DNA of 64,000 bases from the NCBI RefSeq assembly GCF_000746845.1, contig NZ_KN050846.1:2248963-2312962 (forward strand), written 5' to 3'. Within the stretch, counting starts at the first letter, position 1, and each line of letters begins with the position of its first letter. This DNA is from Altibacter lentus. Lineage in GTDB: Bacteria > Bacteroidota > Bacteroidia > Flavobacteriales > Flavobacteriaceae. The translations under genes and the position numbers were made by a program. Below are positions 59,727-64,000 of this stretch, in pieces. The notes beneath the pieces were generated by a model that was not told the origin of the DNA, did not search any database, and saw nothing but the letters and a program-made list of their open reading frames with translations.

Positions 59727-60806
59727 ATGAATAGTACCGAAGAAGCTTTAAATGAGCGGATCAAAGAGCTTACATGTCTGTATGAAGTCTCATCCATCAT
59801 CGCGAACACAGATGCGGTTGCAATTGAGGATACGATACGGGCTATTGCGTTGAGTTTAAAAAAAGGATTTCAATTTCCAAGCGAAACTGAGATAGCTATA
59901 GAAACACCGATCTTTAACTATGAAACAGGGGCAATTAATCTTGAAAATAGTGTTACGGCTAATCTTACTATTTTCAACAAAATTGAAGGTAAGATTGTAG
60001 CTTCTCACAATAGTTCGAAATCTTCATTTCTAAACGAAGAGCAACCTTTATTGGACAACGTTGCAATTAAATTAGGCAACTTATTGGAGCGTATTGAAAT
60101 CCAGAAAAATGAAACTTCTTTAAAAAGACAGATGGAGCGGGCAGATCGGCTAGGAATTTTAGGTGAGATTACCGCTGGTATTGCACACGAATTAAATACC
60201 CCCCTCGCCAATATTCTTGGCTTCGCAGAATTATTGAAGGATGACCTAAACAAAGATAATCGAGCAACAGATGATATAGATAAAATTATCCAGAATGCTA
60301 TTTTTTCTCGTGAAGTTGTTAAAAAACTAATGTTTTTTGCTTGCGAAATGCCTCAGGAGATGAAGATAGTCAATATTGTTCCAAGCATCAAAAGTGCTAT
60401 TGCGCTACTTGATGCCTCCTTCAAAAAAGCTGAAGTAAAATATATCGTAAAAATTGAGGATGAAGAACTTTTTTTAAGAGCAGATATCATTCAACTAACT
60501 CAAATTATTTTTAATTTGACAATTAATGCAATTTACTTCTCACCGAAAAATGGAATCGTTACCATAGAAGCTTTCGAGATAAATAATGACATTGTCTTAA
60601 AAATAACTGATGAAGGTGTTGGACTTTCAAATGAAGCTTTGGAGAAAGTGTTTCAACCCTTTTTCACCACCAAACCAACCGGAGATGGATCAGGATTGGG
60701 CTTGAGCGTTGTTCATGGGATTGTGGCAAGCCACCACGGGGCCATAGTTGTAGAAAACAACCCAAATAAAGGGGCTACCTTCACCGTAAAACTCCCAAAA
60801 TCTTAA
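59727..60806 (+). CDS. Cytosolic histidine kinase, NtrB-like
   Basis: The 359-residue protein has no membrane segment. Residues about 15-125 form a GAF-like sensor, followed by the H-box GIAHELNTPLANILGFAELL with H154, and an ATPase domain with FNLTINAIYFSP, DEGVGLSNEA and GSGLGLSVVHGIVASH. It should phosphorylate the sigma-54 activator encoded 16 nt downstream. A GTG at 59715 is in frame, but the ATG at 59727 is preferred. Confidence 0.92.
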   Translation: MNSTEEALNERIKELTCLYEVSSIIANTDAVAIEDTIRAIALSLKKGFQFPSETEIAIETPIFNYETGAINLENSVTANLTIFNKIEGKIVASHNSSKSSFLNEEQPLLDNVAIKLGNLLERIEIQKNETSLKRQMERADRLGILGEITAGIAHELNTPLANILGFAELLKDDLNKDNRATDDIDKIIQNAIFSREVVKKLMFFACEMPQEMKIVNIVPSIKSAIALLDASFKKAEVKYIVKIEDEELFLRADIIQLTQIIFNLTINAIYFSPKNGIVTIEAFEINNDIVLKITDEGVGLSNEALEKVFQPFFTTKPTGDGSGLGLSVVHGIVASHHGAIVVENNPNKGATFTVKLPKS

Positions 60807-60822
60807 TTACTTTGTAACAGTT

Positions 60823-62151
60823 ATGCAACTTAAAAAAGAGAACATATTAATAGTAGATGACGATATCAATATATTAGAATTATTGCAACGGCACTTGCAA
60901 TCTTGGGACTATCATACATACAAGGCGATTTCGGTAAAGGAAGCCGTTCAAATTTTAAAAGACACGAAAATTGATCTGCTAATTACAGACCTGAAAATGC
61001 CAGAGATCGATGGCACGGAGCTGATCAAATTTGTATCAGAACATTATCCCAAATTACCTAAACTCGTTGTAACGGGCTATCCCTCCGTTCAAGATTCTTT
61101 AGCTGCCATAAAGTCTGGTGTGGTGGCCTATTTAACCAAACCTTTTACCAAGGATGAATTGGGACAAGCTATCGATAAATCTTTAATAAATAAACACGAC
61201 ACCAAAACAGAATTATCAAAGCAACAGATTCAGAAAGACAAAGGGTATGGTGAAATCATAGGTAATTCTGAAAAGATTAATGACGTAATCCAGATCATAG
61301 AACGTGTTAAGGATAACAAAGCTACCATCTTTATCAAAGGCGAAAGTGGTACAGGAAAAGAATTAGTTGCACGGGCTATACATTATCAGGGTAAATTTTC
61401 CAGAGCACCGTTTATTGCCGTAAACTGTGGCGGTATTCCTGAAAATTTATTGGAGTCCGAATTATTTGGGTATGCCAAAGGAGCGTTCACAGGAGCTGAA
61501 AAAAACCGTGATGGATTTTTTCAGGCAGCAAACGGCGGCACTATATTCTTGGATGAAATAGGAAATGCTTCTACCGCGGTTCAATCTAGATTACTACGCG
61601 TGCTTCAAGAAAAAGAAGTCGTAAAAGTAGGGTCTCAAAAGGCAGAAAAGATTGACGTGCGTATCATTGCTGCAACCAATAGCGATCTAAAGAAAATGAT
61701 TAAAAAAGAAACTTTTAGAGAAGATCTGTTTTATCGTCTTACGGTTGTTGAGATCGACGTTGCCCCCCTTAGAGAGCGTAAAGAAGATATTCCTTTATTG
61801 GTGGAGAAATTCCTTTTTAAGTATGGTGTTGAATATAAAGACCGATTTATCAAAATAAGTCCAGAAGCTTCGTCTATTATACAACGTTATGATTGGCCTG
61901 GGAATATTCGTGAATTGGAAAATGTGATTCAGCGGTCTGTTATTATGTGTGATAGGATAATAGATGTGGAGCACCTACCCGATTCCTTAAAATTCACGAT
62001 AGACTTTCCCGAGGATGAATTACTTCCTTTAAAAGAAATTGAGAAACGTTATATTCAAAAAGTCCTCAACGCAACTAATAATAATAAAACGAAGGCAGCC
62101 GAGATACTTGGAATCGATAGAAAGACTATCCGGCAAAAACTCCAGGGCTAA
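60823..62151 (+). CDS. Sigma-54-dependent response regulator, NtrC family
   Basis: The 442-residue protein has a receiver domain with D56 (LLITDLKMPEIDG), an AAA+ domain with Walker A GESGTGKE (173-180), the sigma-54 contact loop GAFTGA (220-225) and the arginine finger region, and a Fis-type helix-turn-helix at about 405-442 (KTKAAEILGIDRKTIRQKL). It activates RNA polymerase with sigma-54. It forms a two-gene unit with the kinase, and possible sigma-54 promoters lie on either side. Confidence 0.95.
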   Translation: MQLKKENILIVDDDINILELLQRHLQSWDYHTYKAISVKEAVQILKDTKIDLLITDLKMPEIDGTELIKFVSEHYPKLPKLVVTGYPSVQDSLAAIKSGVVAYLTKPFTKDELGQAIDKSLINKHDTKTELSKQQIQKDKGYGEIIGNSEKINDVIQIIERVKDNKATIFIKGESGTGKELVARAIHYQGKFSRAPFIAVNCGGIPENLLESELFGYAKGAFTGAEKNRDGFFQAANGGTIFLDEIGNASTAVQSRLLRVLQEKEVVKVGSQKAEKIDVRIIAATNSDLKKMIKKETFREDLFYRLTVVEIDVAPLRERKEDIPLLVEKFLFKYGVEYKDRFIKISPEASSIIQRYDWPGNIRELENVIQRSVIMCDRIIDVEHLPDSLKFTIDFPEDELLPLKEIEKRYIQKVLNATNNNKTKAAEILGIDRKTIRQKLQG

Positions 62152-62216
62152 TCGTAAGTATATAGGATTCGAATTATTAATATGACATTGTTATAGGCTC
62201 TGAAATAAAACAATTA

Positions 62217-62384
62217 TTAGAAGTTAAATGATTCTTTAATTCCATCTGTAATATTTGCTACAGGAACGGCAGACAAAATTACCCTCGTTACTCTACTAAT
62301 GATACCGGCACTAGCATCACCAACTATTCTTCAAACTTTGGCTGCTAATAACAAAAAAATAAAAGAGGCGGTAAGTTCATTCAT
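62217..62384 (-). pseudogene. Possible gene fragment with an internal stop
   Basis: On the minus strand an ATG at 62384 starts MNELTASFIFLLLAAKV, a hydrophobic segment, then TGA at 62333-62331, and the frame continues RIVGDASAGIISRV to TAA at 62217. Reading the TGA as a mutated Trp codon restores a 55-residue frame. The plus strand is also open here. I do not recognise a family; treat as tentative. Confidence 0.25.
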
Positions 62385-62570
62385 ATTTAGTCTTTTTTAG
62401 TTTTTCGAGACAAATCATAATTGACAGCGACAGTCGATCACAACGCATATTGCGTATTTCAATCACTGGGTTAATTAAATTTCCTGTATATCTATAACAC
62501 TTGAATATCGGTTCATTTTCACTCAGTTGGGGAATTACGCCCCGGGTCATACAATGACCATTGCTCTCTA

Positions 62571-62613
62571 ATAATCACTAAAACCCTTATTCAATAAGGG
62601 TTTTAGTGATTAT
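62571..62613. repeat. 43-nt perfect palindrome
   Basis: The 21-nt arm at 62571-62591 (ATAATCACTAAAACCC...) is fully complementary to 62593-62613 (...GGGTTTTAGTGATTAT) around one central C. No T run follows. It lies between the sigma-54 regulator and a row of small genes. The surrounding 62385-62570 holds no gene that I can support. Confidence 0.9.
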
Positions 62614-62622
62614 GTACATTTC

Positions 62623-62651
62623 TGGCACAATCACTGGCATACAGTTTGGCA
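62623..62651 (+). promoter_or_regulatory. Three TGGCA repeats at 12-nt spacing, possible sigma-54 promoter
   Basis: TGGCA occurs at 62623, 62635 and 62647. The second with what follows reads TGGCAT-N5-TTGG, the same layout as the site at 57621 (TGGCAT-N5-TTGA), close to a -24/-12 promoter. It lies 30-45 nt before the Cys-rich small gene. Confidence 0.35.
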
Positions 62652-62679
62652 TAAGATATATAAACAATAACAATGTCCT

Positions 62680-62859
62680 ATGAAAACAAACACATTCAAT
62701 ATTTGTCCTACTTGCATCCACAGGGAATATTGCGTAATCACCAATACAAAGAATCAAGTGTGGTCTTGTAGTGAGTACGACGAATTAGCACCCGAAACAC
62801 GAGTTGAGATCGCACTTATAAATGATAAAAAAGACCGGCCCGAAATGGCAATGGCATAA
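62680..62859 (+). CDS. Small Cys-rich protein (59 aa)
   Basis: ATG at 62680 opens 59 codons: MKTNTFNICPTCIHREYC at the start, then WSCSEYDEL and an Asp/Arg end. The cysteines C9, C12, C18 and one in WSC fit a small zinc knuckle or Fe-S site. Similar short CxxC proteins with a C-terminal W-x-C-x-E/D-Y/F motif exist in other bacteria, without known function. The gene follows a possible sigma-54 promoter. Confidence 0.65.
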   Translation: MKTNTFNICPTCIHREYCVITNTKNQVWSCSEYDELAPETRVEIALINDKKDRPEMAMA

Positions 62860-62877
62860 CATTAGAAAACAAAAGAA

Positions 62878-63024
62878 ATGATTTTTTACGAATTAAAAAT
62901 TTTCCTAGTTAGTAAGAACGAAGAACAAAAAAAACTAAAATTTAATACCCTTGGGACAAGCCCATATAGGTTTACAAGCAAGCGTCATTTAAGAAATAGA
63001 GACTTAATAATCAATCCATTTTAA
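62878..63024 (+). CDS. Small hypothetical protein (48 aa)
   Basis: ATG at 62878 opens 48 codons, beginning MIFYELKIFLVSKN and ending RDLIINPF, rich in Lys and Arg. It starts 18 nt after the previous stop, after an A-rich stretch that suits Bacteroidota initiation. No recognised domain. Confidence 0.4.
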   Translation: MIFYELKIFLVSKNEEQKKLKFNTLGTSPYRFTSKRHLRNRDLIINPF

Positions 63025-63035
63025 ATAATAATATT

Positions 63036-63158
63036 ATGAATGCACTATCAACAATAGCATGCAAGGCTTCTCAAAAGTTTAAAACCAAAAAACCAACGAA
63101 CAAGTATATCATAGAAAAGTATCGAGAGAGAAGTATTGTCAATCGTCTTTTTAAATAA
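63036..63158 (+). CDS. Small basic hypothetical protein (40 aa)
   Basis: ATG at 63036 opens 40 codons, beginning MNALSTIACKASQKFK and ending SIVNRLFK, strongly basic. It follows the previous stop by 11 nt and precedes the glutamate dehydrogenase gene by 39 nt. No recognised domain; could be chance. Confidence 0.35.
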   Translation: MNALSTIACKASQKFKTKKPTNKYIIEKYRERSIVNRLFK

Positions 63159-63197
63159 CCACAACTAAAAAAAATCAGCTTTAAACGATTTATAATT

Positions 63198-64000
63198 ATG
63201 ACAACTATAGCAGCAGAATTAAATAATAAGAAGAAGAAGAAGCAAGCGCCTGTCAGAGGTATGATGGATAATGTGATGGAGCAGTTTAACAGCGCCGCAG
63301 ATCACATTGAGCTTCATCCAAATATCAGAAAGATATTGAGTATTACCAATAATGAGATCGTTGTGCATTTTCCAGTCAAAATGGACAGTGGTGAGGTCGA
63401 AATTTTTACGGGCTACAGAGTACAGCATAACAACGCATTGGGCCCTTATAAAGGGGGGTTGCGTTACCATCCAACCGTAGATATCGAGGCAGCTAGGGCG
63501 CTTGCAATGTGGATGACCTGGAAAACATCCCTTGCTGGAGTACCTTATGGTGGTGGTAAAGGTGGAATCCAACTGGATCCTTCAAAATATTCACAAGGCG
63601 AATTAGAACGAATTACACGTCGATTCACTTTTGCGCTTGCGGATAACATAGGTCCGGAACACGACATTCCGGCTCCCGATGTTAATACTAACAGCCAAAC
63701 AATGGCTTGGATTGCAGATACCTATATGAGCACAAGACCGCCTGCTGAACGTACAGCAAATCAACACGTGGTTACAGGTAAACCCGAGGGTAGTGGTGGT
63801 CTTGAAGGTCGTGATCGTGCAACGGGCTACGGAGTTTTCTTAAATATCAAATTCTGGGCTGACCGTAATAATGAATCTCTTAAAAATAAGAAATTTATTG
63901 TACAAGGTTTCGGAAATGTAGGATATTGGGCATCGTATTTTCTTGAAAAAGAAGGCGCTAAGTTAGTAGCAGTTCAGGACGCTTACGGTAGCATAAGAAA
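63198..64000 (+). CDS. Glutamate dehydrogenase (Glu/Leu/Phe/Val family), 3' end missing
   Basis: The frame runs from the ATG at 63198 to the window edge (267 codons). It has VQHNNALGPYKGGLRYHP with the substrate lysine, the catalytic GVPYGGGKGGI, EHDIPAPDVNT, TGKPEGSGGLEGRDRATGYGV, and the start of the NAD(P) domain, VQGFGNVGYWAS. It interconverts glutamate and 2-oxoglutarate. The N-terminus has an unusual run of five Lys (NNKKKKKQ). It follows three small genes and may be under the sigma-54 regulator (inference). Confidence 0.93.
   Translation, partial: MTTIAAELNNKKKKKQAPVRGMMDNVMEQFNSAADHIELHPNIRKILSITNNEIVVHFPVKMDSGEVEIFTGYRVQHNNALGPYKGGLRYHPTVDIEAARALAMWMTWKTSLAGVPYGGGKGGIQLDPSKYSQGELERITRRFTFALADNIGPEHDIPAPDVNTNSQTMAWIADTYMSTRPPAERTANQHVVTGKPEGSGGLEGRDRATGYGVFLNIKFWADRNNESLKNKKFIVQGFGNVGYWASYFLEKEGAKLVAVQDAYGSIR

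Noticed and set aside
62223-62396. Plus-strand reading of about 55 codons without stop (IPSVIFATGTADK...)
   Set aside because: No start at its head, no recognised family, and the minus strand gives a more protein-like reading; neither is secure.

Overview
The window is a chromosomal segment of a bacterium of the phylum Bacteroidota, almost certainly family Flavobacteriaceae. The evidence is the promoter type (a TAnnTTTG box before many genes), C-terminal type IX secretion sorting domains, Bacteroidota-specific families (DUF4301, DUF3127, DUF3098, DUF4271, DUF4296, DUF6252), a ribosomal protein S16 with a long Ala/Glu tail, and a replicative polymerase alpha subunit fused to an exonuclease. 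I cannot name the genus. Most of the window is core genome of medium GC with short intergenic gaps.

Layout. 1-4.5 kb: end of a NadR-like ATPase gene, a DUF4301 gene, ribosome rescue factor arfB, then a TPP riboswitch with terminator controlling a TonB-dependent receptor. 4.5-8.9 kb: degenerate Rieske-like lipoprotein, greA with a structured leader and a coupled leader ORF, HIT protein, sensor kinase, flavin reductase, DUF3127 protein. 8.9-14.8 kb: short-chain fatty acid transporter, aat, a secreted deiminase, tag, a TonB-like protein. 14.8-17.8 kb (minus): operon ftsX-lipoprotein-DUF3098-uppP-truB. 18-31.6 kb: leuS, zinc peptidase, saccharopine dehydrogenase family gene, pckA, DUF4271-hemD, the GT2-pyrC-DUF4296 operon, tyrS. 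31.8-35.4 kb (minus): a three-gene set of LuxE-like ligase, membrane transglutaminase-like protein and DUF350 protein, preceded by a T9SS cargo gene. 35.6-40.1 kb: PhoB/PhoR-like pair, a glycosyltransferase, trmB, LysE exporter, alkyltransferase-like protein. 40.2-43.6 kb: iron-sulfur operon (Mrp, NifU-like, ferredoxin reductase, ferredoxin) interrupted by a four-helix-bundle gene. 43.6-56.6 kb: phosphoesterase, acyl-CoA dehydrogenase, trmN6-rimM-rpsP, dnaE, trxA, clpP, a second four-helix-bundle gene, a DUF58 gene.

At 56.8 kb there is a tRNA-Asp gene followed by seven tandem copies of a 76-bp structured repeat. Beyond it the sequence is visibly more AT-rich and carries an MscS channel, a heavily broken universal stress protein gene, a cytosolic histidine kinase with a sigma-54 (NtrC-type) activator, three tiny genes and the start of a glutamate dehydrogenase. 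This looks like an island or plastic region anchored at the tRNA, with possible sigma-54 promoters on both sides of the regulator.

The most unusual signals are: (1) two unrelated loci in which a 117-residue four-helix-bundle (S23) gene is flanked by arrays of 7-nt repeats that are inverted relative to each other and abut the next gene's start codon; (2) the 76-bp repeat array with a compensatory stem change; (3) a cloverleaf DNA element at 21.5 kb; (4) the greA leader; (5) the ligase/transglutaminase/DUF350 gene set.
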